Counted from the first letter of the stretch, positions 17,537 through 26,355 are shown. The stretch is 49,944 bases of DNA from an uncultured Olsenella sp. (GCA_947253595.1 CAMXZR010000001.1:1-49944), one strand, 5' to 3'. Program-made: numbers and translations. Notes: generated by a model not told the origin, from the sequence alone.

Positions 17537-17596
17537 AAGCTTCCCCGTAACCCGAGCCTCCCGCCCGGGTCGTCCGTCGACGAAGTCCGTCGAACC

Positions 17597-18673
17597 CTAC
17601 AGCACGTGGACGTCGCTCGCGCGGAAGTCGAGGAACGCCTCGTCGCCCGCCTCGTAGATCTTCTTGTTCTTGGGGTTGAACTCGGTAATCTTGACCAGGT
17701 GCTCGCCGCAACGCACGTGGTAGTTCTGATAGTGGCCCATGAAGCGCGAGAGCACGACCTCGCAGGGCAGCACGCCCTCGTCGGCCACGTGGGCGGACTC
17801 CGGCCTCAGCACCAGGGTCACGTCGTCTCCCACGACCTTGCCGTTGCGCTCGGCGACCTCAATGGCACGACCCTCGACCATGACCTGGCCGGACTCGCCG
17901 TCAGTGGACGCGAGCCTGCCGCGCAGGAAGTTGGACTCGCCGATGAAGTCGGCGACGAACTCGTCCACCGGGCGGTAGTAGACGGTGTGGGGGTCACCGA
18001 TCTGGTCGACGATGCCCTTCTTCATGACGATGATCTTGTCGGAGAGGGCCATGGCCTCGGACTGGTCGTGCGTGACGTAGACGGCCGTGATTCCCGCTTC
18101 CTGCTGGATGCGGCGGATCTCGGTGCGCATGTCCACGCGCAGCTTGGCGTCGAGGTTCGACAAGGGCTCGTCGAAGAGCAGCACGCCCGGCTCGATGACC
18201 AGCGCGCGAGCCAGGGCGACGCGCTGCTGCTGGCCACCCGAGAGCTGGTTGGTCATGCGGTCCTCCATGCCCTCGAGCCCCACGAGCCCCAGGATGTTGG
18301 TGACCTTCTCGCGGATGGCGTCCTTGTCCATCTTACGCAGCTTGAGGCCATAGGCCACGTTGTCGAAGATGTTGTAGTGCGGGAGCAGGGCATAGCTCTG
18401 GAAGACCATGGCGGTGTCGCGCTTGTTGGGTGTGAGCTCGTTGATGGCCTCCTCGCCCAGGTAGATCTCGCCCTCGTTGGGACTCTCGAAGCCGGCGATC
18501 ATGCGCAGGATGGTGGTCTTGCCGCAGCCGGAGGGCCCCAGCAGCGTCACGAACTCGCCGGGCTCGATGTTGATGTTGGCGTCGTGGACGGCATAGAAGT
18601 CCTTGCCGGTCTTGGGGTCCTGGTAGATCTTCGAGATGTGGTCCAGGCGTACGCCCTTCTTCTCCTTGGCCAT
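17597..18673 (-). CDS. ABC transporter ATP-binding protein, Fe3+/polyamine type (FbpC/PotA-like)
   Basis: A 358-residue ATPase on the inner face of an importer. Walker A is GPSGCGKTT, the Q-loop is VFQSYALLPH, the signature LSGGQQQR, Walker B LLFDEP and the switch His THDQSEA. A C-terminal TOBE-like region (about 240-358: TLVLRPESAHVADEG, VVLSRFMGHYQNYHVRCG) is typical of the CUT/POT/FeT ATPases. It is the third gene of the operon, 3 nt after the permease stop. The partner binding protein suggests ferric iron, but phosphorylated or other substrates are possible. Confidence 0.92.
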   Translation of the reverse strand: MAKEKKGVRLDHISKIYQDPKTGKDFYAVHDANINIEPGEFVTLLGPSGCGKTTILRMIAGFESPNEGEIYLGEEAINELTPNKRDTAMVFQSYALLPHYNIFDNVAYGLKLRKMDKDAIREKVTNILGLVGLEGMEDRMTNQLSGGQQQRVALARALVIEPGVLLFDEPLSNLDAKLRVDMRTEIRRIQQEAGITAVYVTHDQSEAMALSDKIIVMKKGIVDQIGDPHTVYYRPVDEFVADFIGESNFLRGRLASTDGESGQVMVEGRAIEVAERNGKVVGDDVTLVLRPESAHVADEGVLPCEVVLSRFMGHYQNYHVRCGEHLVKITEFNPKNKKIYEAGDEAFLDFRASDVHVL

Positions 18674-18676
18674 GGC

Positions 18677-20395
18677 TTAGTCCTCCTCGGTGGTCTTGAT
18701 CTTGGCGCTGGTGCCGAAGTGCTTGATGGCGAGGTTCATCAGGAGCACCGCGCCGTAGGTGATGGCAATGAGGATCGTGGCGAACGCGCAGGCGACGCCG
18801 TAGGCGCCCTTCTCGGCATATTCGTTGATCTGCACCGTGATGAGCAGGAACTGCGGGGTGACGAGCAGGATGATGGCCGAGATGGCGGTGATGGAGCGCA
18901 CGAAAGCGGTGACGAGGCCCGAGAGGAACGAGTCCTTGATCAGCGGCAGCGTGACGGTCATGAAGACCTGCAGCGAGTTGGCGCCCATGTCGTAGGCGGA
19001 CTCCTCGATGGACTTGTCGATCTGCCTCAGGGCCGAGATGCCCGAGCGCGTGCCGGTGGGCAGTGAGCGCACGATGAAGACTATGACCAGGATTGCGCCC
19101 GTGCCATAGAGCCCCTGCATGACCCCGGTGTGGAAGATGCCGCCCGAGAAGCCGCGGATGTAGCCGACGCCCAGGACGGTGCCGGGAACGGCCATGGCGA
19201 GCATGGACACCGCCTCGATGAAGCCCTTGGTGCGGAAGCTCCTCTTGACCACCAGGTAGGAGATGATCATGGAGAGGAGCGCCGTGATCGGGCTCGCGAT
19301 CAGCGACAGCAGGAAGGAGTCGCGGAAGGCCTGGAAGCCGTGGTGCATGGTGAAGACCTGCTGGAACCACTTGGTGGTCAGGCTGAAGTCGTAGCCCCAG
19401 GTCTTGAAGAGCGCGCCGAAGGGCACGCAGACATACATCATGATGACGAAGATCGCGATGGCGCCGCAGAGGGCCGAGAGTGGCAGGCGCACGGAACTGT
19501 CGGTGATGAGCATGCGCGCGCGGCTCGCCTTGCCGGTGAGGGTGGCCGTGGACTTCGCCTCGAGCACGTACTTCTGGACCACGAACATGGCCAGGGTGAT
19601 GAAGAGGAGCACCACGGCCATGGCGGCAGCGCCCTGCTTGTCATAGGCGCCAGTAATCTGCAGGTAGATCGAGGTCGCCAGCGTGTCGTAGGAGCCACCG
19701 ATGAGCATGGGGTTGGCGAAGTCGGCGATGGACTCGATGAAGGTCACCAGGAAGGCGTTGCCCAGGCCCGGAAGGACCAGGGGCAGCGTGACGGAGGTGA
19801 ACACCTTCCAGCGCGAGGCACCCATGTCGCGGGCGGCCTCCTCGAGAGAGGGGTCGATGTTCTTGAGCAAGCCGCGGAACATCATGTAGCAGACCGGGAA
19901 GAAGGTCAGGGTCTGCACCAGGGCGATGCCCCAGAAGCCATAGACGTTGTTGTCGTAGATGCCCAGCAGGTAGCGGGTGATGATGCCCGACTTGCCGAAG
20001 AGCATGATGACCGACAGCGAGAGCACGAATGGCGGCGAGACGACGGGCAGCATCGAGACGACCTTGAAGAGGCCACCCACGAACCTCGTCTTGAGCTGCA
20101 CGTATTCCTCCACGTAAGCGAAGAGCAGTCCGATGAGGGCCGCCAGTATGCCCACGAGGAAGCCGACCTTGAGCGTATTGGTAATCGCCGTGTCGAAGGA
20201 CGGCATCGACAGCACGCGCCTGAACACGTCGAGCGTGGGGCCGCCCTCGCCCACGATGCTGTCCACCATCAGGATGGCCAGCGGATACAGGATGAACAGC
20301 GTCAGAAACGCGATGAGAACGGCGATGGTGGTGACCATGATGGGGTCAGCCATCAGCTTCTTGCGGTCGAGCTGGGCGCTCTGGTTCCTTGCCAT
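18677..20395 (-). CDS. ABC transporter permease with two fused permease domains (FbpB-like)
   Basis: A 572-residue membrane protein in which two BPD-type permease halves are fused, giving about 12 transmembrane segments. Each half has an EAA-like coupling loop: LEEAARDMGASRWKVFTSVTLPLVLPG and IEESAYDMGANSLQVFMTVTLPLIKDS. A fused permease is the rule for FbpB/AfuB iron importers. The ATG at 20395 has AGGGGAG upstream; the open frame extends further but without a ribosome site. It lies between the binding protein and the ATPase. Confidence 0.92.
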   Translation of the reverse strand: MARNQSAQLDRKKLMADPIMVTTIAVLIAFLTLFILYPLAILMVDSIVGEGGPTLDVFRRVLSMPSFDTAITNTLKVGFLVGILAALIGLLFAYVEEYVQLKTRFVGGLFKVVSMLPVVSPPFVLSLSVIMLFGKSGIITRYLLGIYDNNVYGFWGIALVQTLTFFPVCYMMFRGLLKNIDPSLEEAARDMGASRWKVFTSVTLPLVLPGLGNAFLVTFIESIADFANPMLIGGSYDTLATSIYLQITGAYDKQGAAAMAVVLLFITLAMFVVQKYVLEAKSTATLTGKASRARMLITDSSVRLPLSALCGAIAIFVIMMYVCVPFGALFKTWGYDFSLTTKWFQQVFTMHHGFQAFRDSFLLSLIASPITALLSMIISYLVVKRSFRTKGFIEAVSMLAMAVPGTVLGVGYIRGFSGGIFHTGVMQGLYGTGAILVIVFIVRSLPTGTRSGISALRQIDKSIEESAYDMGANSLQVFMTVTLPLIKDSFLSGLVTAFVRSITAISAIILLVTPQFLLITVQINEYAEKGAYGVACAFATILIAITYGAVLLMNLAIKHFGTSAKIKTTEED

Positions 20396-20446
20396 TGCTC
20401 CCCTTCCCAGGTCGTAGGCCAATACGTCAGGCGCCCCTGAACAGAG

Positions 20447-20481
20447 GAGCCGGGTGGATGGAATGCCCACCCACCCGGCTC
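20447..20481 (-). terminator. Intercistronic hairpin between binding protein and permease genes
   Basis: Perfect 11-bp arms GAGCCGGGTGG (20447-20457) and CCACCCGGCTC (20471-20481) with a 13-nt loop lie in the 120-nt gap inside the operon. There is no good T-run, so partial termination or mRNA 3' protection that raises binding-protein expression is likely. Confidence 0.65.
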
Positions 20482-20515
20482 GCAACCGTGTCAGGGACGT
20501 TGTGGGGCTTCGTCG

Positions 20516-21676
20516 CTACTCGGTCTGGAAGCGCTTGGTGTCGCCGGTGTCGGCACCAGAGCTGGCGAGCGCCTTCATGATGTCGTCGACGTAGGTCTCG
20601 GTGTTGGCCTTGGCGTCCTCGAAGTCGTAGTTCATGACGTTGTCAGGATCGAGACCGAACTGACTGACGACCTCGGGCTGCTTGGCGTCGTCAATGACCA
20701 GGAACTGGTAGGCACCGACCTCCTGGGCGCGCTCGACGCACTCGGGCGAGAGGGCATACTCGATCCAGAGCTTGGCGGCGTTGGGATGCTTCGCGCCCTT
20801 GAAGATCGCCGTTGCGCCGACCTCGTAGGAAGCTCCGGACGAGGGGATGGACATGCCGATGTTCCCGTAGCCGTTATCTACCATCTGGAATACGGCGTCA
20901 TGCAGGAAGCCCAGGCCGATGGTGCACTCGCCGGTACCAACGTTCTTGGAGGGGCCGGAGCCGGACTTGGTGTAGACCTGGACGTTCTTGTCGAGGTCTA
21001 CCAGGAACTTGATGCCCTCGTCGTGGCCGTACTTCTGGATGACGGTGTTGAGGATCAGCTTGGCCGTGCCGGCGGTGTTGTAGTTGGACATCCAGATGAG
21101 GTCCTTGTACTTCTCGTTCAGGAGGTCGGGCCAGTCGGTGGGAGCCTCGAGAGACTTGCGCCCGAGCTCATCCTTGTTGTAGAAGAAGCCCAGGATGCCC
21201 TTGTAGATGCCATACCAGTTCCCGTCGGGGTCCTTGTAGACGTCGCTGATGAGGTGGCTGGCGTTGTTGGCCTGGTAGGGCTCGAGGATGCCCTTGGTGA
21301 CGGCGACGTTGTAGGGGTCGGTGGTGCCGCCGAACCAGACGTCGGCAGATGGGTTGCCCTTCTCCTCCTCGACCTTGGACTCGACCTCACCGGTGGAGAG
21401 GCGCTGGTACTGGGTCTGGATGCCAAAGAGCTCCTGGAAGTGCTCGCAGCAGGCCGCGACGTGCGCCTCCTCGCAGGAGCCATACACCACGAGGGTGCCT
21501 TCCTTCTTGGCCGCGTCGATGACCTCCTTGGAGGCGATGCGGCTCAGGTCCTTGCCATCGTCCTTGGCGGTATCGGTAGACGAACCGTTGGACCCGCCGC
21601 CGCAGCCGACGAGACCTGCCGTCACTGCGAGAGCCGCAGAGCCGGCGAGGAAGTTCCTACGGGTAATCTGTGCCAT
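20516..21676 (-). CDS. Extracellular binding protein of an Fe3+-type ABC importer (AfuA/FbpA-like lipoprotein)
   Basis: A 386-residue precursor. The N-terminus TRRNFLAGSAALAVTAGLVGC combines a twin-arginine-like motif with a lipobox, so it is a membrane-anchored lipoprotein. The mature part (KEGTLVVYGSCEEA, STGEVESKVEEEKGNPSADVWFGGTTDPY, YKGILGFFYNKDEL) is typical of COG1840 ferric-binding proteins, a family that also includes sugar-phosphate binders. The ATG at 21676 has GGAGGG 5 nt upstream. It is the first gene of the importer operon. Confidence 0.9.
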   Translation of the reverse strand: MAQITRRNFLAGSAALAVTAGLVGCGGGSNGSSTDTAKDDGKDLSRIASKEVIDAAKKEGTLVVYGSCEEAHVAACCEHFQELFGIQTQYQRLSTGEVESKVEEEKGNPSADVWFGGTTDPYNVAVTKGILEPYQANNASHLISDVYKDPDGNWYGIYKGILGFFYNKDELGRKSLEAPTDWPDLLNEKYKDLIWMSNYNTAGTAKLILNTVIQKYGHDEGIKFLVDLDKNVQVYTKSGSGPSKNVGTGECTIGLGFLHDAVFQMVDNGYGNIGMSIPSSGASYEVGATAIFKGAKHPNAAKLWIEYALSPECVERAQEVGAYQFLVIDDAKQPEVVSQFGLDPDNVMNYDFEDAKANTETYVDDIMKALASSGADTGDTKRFQTE

Positions 21677-21713
21677 GTCGTCCCTCCATGAATGGTTTGG
21701 GCGGATGTTTGCT

Positions 21714-21731
21714 TGGGTCCGCTGGGACCCA
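21714..21731 (-). promoter_or_regulatory. Small palindrome in the leader of the Fe3+-type importer operon
   Basis: Arms TGGGTCC (21714-21720) and GGACCCA (21725-21731) around GCTG lie 38-55 nt before the binding-protein ATG. It could be an operator or a leader hairpin. No matching Fur or DtxR consensus is seen. Confidence 0.35.
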
Positions 21732-21821
21732 CTCTGCCTACCATGGCACCAAAGCGACCCGAGGTGCGACGCGAGGAAGGCAGATATCGCCAAACGGTAT
21801 GCAGAGACTGTTCAGTAGCAT

Positions 21822-21848
21822 GTGGGCCGACCTTGAGGGTCGGCCCAC
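21822..21848 (-). terminator. Terminator hairpin after degV
   Basis: Perfect 11-bp arms GTGGGCCGACC (21822-21832) and GGTCGGCCCAC (21838-21848) with a 5-nt loop begin 7 nt past the degV stop on the minus strand. The tail has no T-run, but strength and position fit termination. Confidence 0.65.
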
Positions 21849-21854
21849 AGGAAC

Positions 21855-22703
21855 CTACGCCTGGGCGAAGTATGCCAGGGCTATGCCCCCGGGACCCACG
21901 CGTGTGCCCACGGTGCTTCCCACGGTATGCACGGGAAGCTCGTCGAGCCTCCCCTCCCAGAGCCAGCGCGAGTCCTCGACGTACTTTTTGAGCAGGTGAT
22001 CCGAAAGGCCCGAGTAGCCGATGGCCAGTGGCAGCCCCACATCTATGCCCCCTGAGCGCTCCACCTCCTCGCTCAGGAGGTTGCGAGCGTTCTTGGAGCC
22101 CCGGGCCTTGCCCAACGTCACCACGGCCCCATCGCGAATCGCGACGACGGGCTTCACCTGCAGGACGGTGCCGATGCCCGCGCTCACCGCATCGATGCGC
22201 CCTCCACGGCGCAGGTACTCCAAGGTGTCGAGGAGCGCCACGAGCCTGATGTCGCCCCTCTTGCGGACAAGTCCCGAGACGATCTGCCCCGCGTCCCTCC
22301 CCTCGCCGGCAAGCCTCAGCGCGAGCTCCACGAGGATTCGCTGGCCCAGGCAGGCGTTGAGCGAGTCGACCACGTGCACGCGGCCCCCGAAGCCCTCGGC
22401 CGCGACGACGGCGCTCTGGTGCGTGCCGCTCAGCTTGCTCGAGACGGTGATGCAGACCACCTCGTCCCCGGGGCCCGCGAGCGCATCCGCGAAGGCACCC
22501 TGCCACTCGAAGGGCGTGACCTGCCCCGTGGTGGGGAGCTCCTCTCGCTCGACGAGGAGTTCGTAGAAGCGGGTATGGTCCAGGTCCACGCCATCGCGGA
22601 AGGTCTGGTTCCCGAAGCTGATGGAGAGGGGGACCACCCTCAGCCGGGAATCGTCGATGTCGTCTATGTCCGACGCGGAGTCGGTGATGATGCGCACTGC
22701 CAT
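21855..22703 (-). CDS. DegV family fatty-acid-binding protein
   Basis: A 282-residue cytoplasmic lipid carrier of the FakB/DegV fold. Family marks are ITDSASDI at the start, the switch ITVSSKLSGTHQSA, VVDSLNACLGQ, and the C-terminal HTVGSTVGTRVGPGGIALAY. FakB proteins present fatty acids to the kinase FakA; no FakA gene is in the window. It begins 4 nt after a MarR-type regulator, so the pair is one operon, suggestive of fatty-acid-responsive control as in FabT systems (inference). Confidence 0.92.
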   Translation of the reverse strand: MAVRIITDSASDIDDIDDSRLRVVPLSISFGNQTFRDGVDLDHTRFYELLVEREELPTTGQVTPFEWQGAFADALAGPGDEVVCITVSSKLSGTHQSAVVAAEGFGGRVHVVDSLNACLGQRILVELALRLAGEGRDAGQIVSGLVRKRGDIRLVALLDTLEYLRRGGRIDAVSAGIGTVLQVKPVVAIRDGAVVTLGKARGSKNARNLLSEEVERSGGIDVGLPLAIGYSGLSDHLLKKYVEDSRWLWEGRLDELPVHTVGSTVGTRVGPGGIALAYFAQA

Positions 22704-22707
22704 GGTC

Positions 22708-23151
22708 CTACCTCTCGCCGATCTTGGACAGGTTGTCCCGGATGGAGCCGAGCGCGCGGTACATCGCCGCCCGGTCGGACTCGTCGACGCCGCAGGCTGC
22801 CCGGGTCACGACGTCCTCGATAATCTGGTTGGCCTCGCGCATGGTGAGCAGACCCTTATCGGTCAGGCGGATGGGCGTCCTGTAGCGCGTGCCCCCTGTG
22901 GGGACGTCGATCTCCACGAAGCCGGCGCGCTCGAGCGCCGCCACCGTGCGTGATACCGCCGCGCGGTCGTTGCCGATCAGGCGGGCGAGCTCCGAGGCCG
23001 TGTGGCCCGCAGGCTCTTGCTCCAGGTAATAGAGACACATGACGTCCGTGCCCTTGAGGCCGAAGCGCCGCATCTCCCGCGCCTTGATGCGATTGACCTC
23101 CTTGCCCACCGACGAGACCAGCCCGACGAATTCCTCGAAACGCGAATCCAC
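22708..23151 (-). CDS. MarR-family transcriptional regulator
   Basis: A 147-residue winged-helix dimer protein. The recognition part is TASELARLIGNDRAAVSRTVAALERAGFVEID with wing GTRYRTPIRLTDKG, flanked by dimerisation helices. The start is GTG at 23151 close behind GGGGGAGG. It precedes degV by 4 nt. Two palindromes in its upstream region (23193-23240) are candidate autoregulatory sites. Phospholipid or fatty-acid control is possible by analogy to FabT but not shown. Confidence 0.88.
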   Translation of the reverse strand: MDSRFEEFVGLVSSVGKEVNRIKAREMRRFGLKGTDVMCLYYLEQEPAGHTASELARLIGNDRAAVSRTVAALERAGFVEIDVPTGGTRYRTPIRLTDKGLLTMREANQIIEDVVTRAACGVDESDRAAMYRALGSIRDNLSKIGER

Positions 23152-23192
23152 GCCTCCCCCCTCCTGGGCCGGCTTCTGCGGCCCCTACTTGT

Positions 23193-23240
23193 TGATGAGT
23201 CATCATTTTGGGGAACAAATATTGAGTAGTCAGCAATATT
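23193..23240 (-). promoter_or_regulatory. Candidate MarR operators upstream of marR-degV
   Basis: TGATGAGTCATCA (23193-23205) is a palindrome with one central base. AATATTG (23218-23224) and CAATATT (23234-23240) form a 7-bp inverted repeat with a 9-bp spacer. Both lie 42-90 bp before the marR start in an AT-rich patch within G+C-rich DNA. Confidence 0.55.
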
Positions 23241-23345
23241 GGCAGGCGTCCACGCGCAAACCACAGACGTGCTGCGCGCGAGGGGACGTTTTCCCCGGTC
23301 GAAGAAAAATGGCGCGCACCCTGCTCACGGGCTGCGCGCCAAAAC
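23241..23345. repeat. Copy of a dispersed intergenic element
   Basis: This gap between the thi operon end and marR contains several GCGCGC/GCGCA words and GGACGTTTTCCCCGGTCG (23284-23301), whose reverse complement differs at one base from 26928-26945. The family also includes segments near 17.4, 26.9, 32.0 and 40.7 kb. Confidence 0.5.
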
Positions 23346-23385
23346 CACCTTTTCTGTCGCCTCCGCCTCCACCGCCGCCGGCTGA

Positions 23386-24204
23386 CTAGATGAGCGAGAG
23401 GACCTCCCTCTTGCAGTCGAGGAAGTCCTGCGTGAGCGCGAACTCCGCAACGCTCGTGCCCGAGACGGGCCGGGGCACCACGAGCTCGCCGACGATGCGA
23501 CTGGGCACGCCGGAGCGCGGGTCACCGCGAAGGACGTACACCCTGCTCGCCATTGTCACGGCCTCGTCCACGTCATGGGTGATGACTAGAGAGGCGATGC
23601 CCAGGTCGGCCGCCATGTCGCAGTACCAGCTGCGCAGGTCGACCCTCGTGAGGGCGTCCAGGGCGGAGAAGGGTTCGTCCAGGAGGGCGACATCGTTGCC
23701 CATGAGGTAGGTGCGAAGGAAGGCAGCGCGTTGGCGCATCCCTCCCGAGAGCTCGGAGGGCCAAAGGCGCTCCGTCCCCAGGAGCCCGAAGCGCTCAAAG
23801 AGGGGCAGGGCCCTCTCGCGCGCCTCGGTGCGGTGCGTCCCCGCGATGGTCAGGGGCAGGCAGACGTTGTCGATGATGCGCCTGTTCGGAAGGAGGAGGT
23901 CCTTCTGCAGCATGTAGCTCACGCGCCCGGGGACGCCCGTCACGTCCTCGCCGTGGAGGAGCACCCGCCCCGCGAGCGGCCGGGAGAGTCCCGACAGGGC
24001 ATGCAGGATGGTGGTCTTGCCGCAGCCGGACTTGCCCACCAGGCAGGCCACCTCGCCGGGACGCAGCACGAGGCTCACGTCCTCGGCCACGACGCGCCCC
24101 CCGCCGTCCCAAGAGAGGGCGAGCCCGCACGCCTCGAGGGCTGGCGCCTCTCCCCCGCCCGGAGGCACTGGGGACGCGAAGCCCGTCTTCCGCTCCCCCC
24201 GCAC
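23386..24204 (-). CDS. thiZ: ABC transporter ATP-binding protein of thiamine-precursor importer (ThiZ-like)
   Basis: A 272-residue ATPase of the NitT/TauT class. Walker A GKSGCGKTT, Q-loop LQKDLLLPN, signature LSGGMRQRAAF, Walker B VALLDEP and switch ITHDVDEA are all present. It is the last gene of a riboswitch-led operon. Its GTG start lies 3 nt past the binding-protein stop, with GGAGG provided inside that gene's end. The substrate is inferred from the operon: pyrimidine precursors of thiamine. Confidence 0.85.
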   Translation of the reverse strand: MRGERKTGFASPVPPGGGEAPALEACGLALSWDGGGRVVAEDVSLVLRPGEVACLVGKSGCGKTTILHALSGLSRPLAGRVLLHGEDVTGVPGRVSYMLQKDLLLPNRRIIDNVCLPLTIAGTHRTEARERALPLFERFGLLGTERLWPSELSGGMRQRAAFLRTYLMGNDVALLDEPFSALDALTRVDLRSWYCDMAADLGIASLVITHDVDEAVTMASRVYVLRGDPRSGVPSRIVGELVVPRPVSGTSVAEFALTQDFLDCKREVLSLI

Positions 24205-24207
24205 CGC

Positions 24208-25242
24208 CTATGCCTCCAGGTAGTCCGCGGTCCAACCTGCGTCCACGTCGATCTTGTTGGAAACCAGGCCGTTGTCGTTGAGCCACCGGAAGTAACGCGC
24301 CCAGCGAGCCTTGTCTATGACGCCCCAGCTCGGAGCATCGGCGACGTACTGGTCCTTGAGATACGCCTGGCTCTGCCTCACCAGCGCGGCATCCAGCTCT
24401 GGGACCTCGGTGCAGAGCAGGTCCGCGGCGGCGTCGGGGTCCTTCGTGGCGAGCTCGTACCCGCGGCGGACGGCGCGCAGGAAGGCCTTGACCACTTCGG
24501 GGTTCTTGGACGCGAAGTCGGGATTTGCCGCGATGACCGGCGTGTAGAAGTCGAACACCTCATCCATGTCCTTGAAGCTGAAGTAGTTCACGTCATAGCC
24601 CTGGACGGCGGCGTTCTGGACCGCCCAGCCCTCATAGACCCAGACGGTGTCGAACATGTTGGAGCGCAGGCCGGCGATCTCGTCGTCCACGCTGTAGGGA
24701 ACCATCCTCACCTTGGAGTAGTTCCCGCCATCGGCCTCTACCACGTCCTTGATGGTTGCCTGCTCTATGGGCATGTCCCAGGTGGCATAGACGTGGTCCT
24801 CCATGCCCTTAGCGGAGGTGATCCCGTCCTCCCTGCGGCTCATGATGCCGGAGGTGTTGTGCTGCAGAATGGCGGCGACCGCCGTGACGGGGAGCTCCGG
24901 GGAGTTGCTGAGCACGTTGGCGATGTAGTCCTGGTAGCTCACGCCCAGCTGGGCCTGGCCGGAGCCGATCATGGTCTCGGCCGTGTCCTCGGCGGGCTGG
25001 ACGATGGTGACATCCAGCCCCTCCTCGGCGAAGTAGCCCTCGTGCTGGGCGACGTAGATGCCCGTGTGGTTGGTGTTGGGGGTATAGTCCAGGCAGAAGG
25101 TGATCTTGGTCTTCTCCTGGGAGGCGGCGGGGGCTAAGCCGTCCGTTTTGCAGCCCGCGAGCAGGAGCGATCCTGCGGCGATTCCCGAGGCGGCGGCGAA
25201 GCCGCGGCGGCTGAGGTTGGCGGGGGTAACGTGGCTGTTCAT
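24208..25242 (-). CDS. thiY: Thiamine-precursor ABC binding lipoprotein (ThiY/NMT1-like)
   Basis: A 344-residue precursor with SRRGFAAASGIAAGSLLLAGC, a Tat-like signal ending in a lipobox Cys. The mature protein has the NMT1/THI5 fold: FCLDYTPNTNHTGIYVAQHEGYFAEEGLDVTIV, followed by GQAQLGVSYQDYIAN and the loop FDTVWVYEGWAVQNA. ThiY proteins bind formylaminopyrimidine-type HMP precursors. The ATG at 25242 has GAGAGGAAA upstream. The TPP riboswitch at the operon head strongly supports a thiamine role. Confidence 0.9.
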   Translation of the reverse strand: MNSHVTPANLSRRGFAAASGIAAGSLLLAGCKTDGLAPAASQEKTKITFCLDYTPNTNHTGIYVAQHEGYFAEEGLDVTIVQPAEDTAETMIGSGQAQLGVSYQDYIANVLSNSPELPVTAVAAILQHNTSGIMSRREDGITSAKGMEDHVYATWDMPIEQATIKDVVEADGGNYSKVRMVPYSVDDEIAGLRSNMFDTVWVYEGWAVQNAAVQGYDVNYFSFKDMDEVFDFYTPVIAANPDFASKNPEVVKAFLRAVRRGYELATKDPDAAADLLCTEVPELDAALVRQSQAYLKDQYVADAPSWGVIDKARWARYFRWLNDNGLVSNKIDVDAGWTADYLEA

Positions 25243-25246
25243 CTCT

Positions 25247-26014
25247 CTATTTCCTCTCTGCCCTCTTCCAGGGCATGCAGATGCGTTGCAGAAGGTCGAC
25301 GCCGGCCATGAGGGCCAGCGAGAGCGCCGAGATCAGCATGATCACGGCGAACATGCGATCGTACGAGAAGGACTTGCGCACCCGGGTCATGTAGACACCC
25401 AGGCCCGAGAAGCCTCCCAGCCACTCGGCGATTACCGCGCCCACGATGGCGTAGGTGGCGCTGATGCGAAGGCCGCTGAAGAACTGCTCCGCGGCGGCGG
25501 GGAGCTTCGCTTCCCGGAAGACCTGCCAGCGCGTGGCGTTCATGGTGCGCATGAGGTCGAGGAGGTCGGGATCGACAGACCGGAAGCCCCCCACGAGCGA
25601 GACCGTCACCGGGAAGAAGGTGGTGAGCACGATGAGGACCACCTTGGGTGCCAGGCCATAGCCGAACCACAGCACCAGAAGCGGGGCGACGGCCACGGTC
25701 GGAATGGTCTGCGACAGGGTGATGAGAGGCTCGAAGGCCAGGTAGACGACCTCGAAGCGGTCCATGAGCACCGCGAAGGCGAAGCCCACGGCACAGCCTA
25801 TGGCAAGGCCCAGCGCCGCCTCGGCCAGGGTCGTCGCCGCATGGGAGGCAAGGAGCGGGAAGTCACCCGCCAGCGCGGCCACAACCTGGACAGGCGTGGG
25901 CAAAAGGAAGTTGGGCACGAGGCCCACCACCACGACGAGCTGCCACAGGACGAGGAGCGCCGCCATGGTGAGGAGCGGGACCAGGACCTTTCGCATGCGG
26001 GGAGGCAGGGCCAC
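25247..26014 (-). CDS. thiX: ABC permease of thiamine-precursor importer (ThiX-like)
   Basis: A 255-residue permease with about six transmembrane helices. The coupling loop reads RTMNATRWQVFREAKLPAAAEQFFSGLRIS, typical of the SsuC/TauC/ThiX class. The start is GTG at 26014, sharing one base with the TAG of the upstream gene, so translation is coupled. The downstream binding-protein gene follows after 4 nt. Confidence 0.9.
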   Translation of the reverse strand: MALPPRMRKVLVPLLTMAALLVLWQLVVVVGLVPNFLLPTPVQVVAALAGDFPLLASHAATTLAEAALGLAIGCAVGFAFAVLMDRFEVVYLAFEPLITLSQTIPTVAVAPLLVLWFGYGLAPKVVLIVLTTFFPVTVSLVGGFRSVDPDLLDLMRTMNATRWQVFREAKLPAAAEQFFSGLRISATYAIVGAVIAEWLGGFSGLGVYMTRVRKSFSYDRMFAVIMLISALSLALMAGVDLLQRICMPWKRAERK

Positions 26015-26355
26015 TAGGCCACCGCATCCCTGGAGGCGATGGCGAACTCGGAGTCCGTCTGGTGGTACTTGCCGATCTTGTGCTCGGTGGTCATGACGTC
26101 GCCGCCGGGACGGTATGAGATCTTCACATAGCTGGCGCTCTCGGCGCAGCCAGCCTCGGCACCCGCCTCGATGCAGCGCTTCACGAGTTCCATGCAGGCG
26201 TCGAAGTCGCCCTCGATGGCGGTCTCGAAGGGCCCGACGTAGTAGTCGAGGCCCGAGGCGTCGATCGCGGCGATCACCTCGTCCACGATGCGGCAGACCT
26301 CGTCGTCTGAGTCCGCATTCATGGGCAGGTATTGCAGGGCAACGGAACAGTTCAT
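26014..26355 (-). CDS. Thiamine-binding YkoF/MTH1187-type protein
   Basis: A 113-residue cytoplasmic protein of the YqgV/MTH1187 family. It has the ferredoxin-like pattern CSVALQYLPMNADSDDEVCRIVDEVIAAIDASGLDYYVGPFETAIEGDFD. The ATG at 26355 has GAGGGGAG upstream; the longer open frame would run back into the riboswitch leader. It is the first gene of the thi importer operon, directly behind the TPP riboswitch, which supports thiamine or precursor binding. Confidence 0.85.
   Translation of the reverse strand: MNCSVALQYLPMNADSDDEVCRIVDEVIAAIDASGLDYYVGPFETAIEGDFDACMELVKRCIEAGAEAGCAESASYVKISYRPGGDVMTTEHKIGKYHQTDSEFAIASRDAVA

Noticed and set aside
15925..17540. GCGCA-rich flanks considered as CRISPR or integron sites
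   Set aside because: The words are irregularly spaced and no fixed repeat-spacer pattern, integrase or recombination site is present.
17420..19066. 548-codon open frame on the plus strand
   Set aside because: It is antisense to the ABC ATPase and permease genes. Its product is a run of Val/Leu/Asp/His/Gly without domains, as expected for a shadow frame in G+C-rich DNA.
19130..20440. 436-codon open frame on the plus strand
   Set aside because: Antisense to the fused permease; the charged low-complexity product is the mirror of transmembrane segments.
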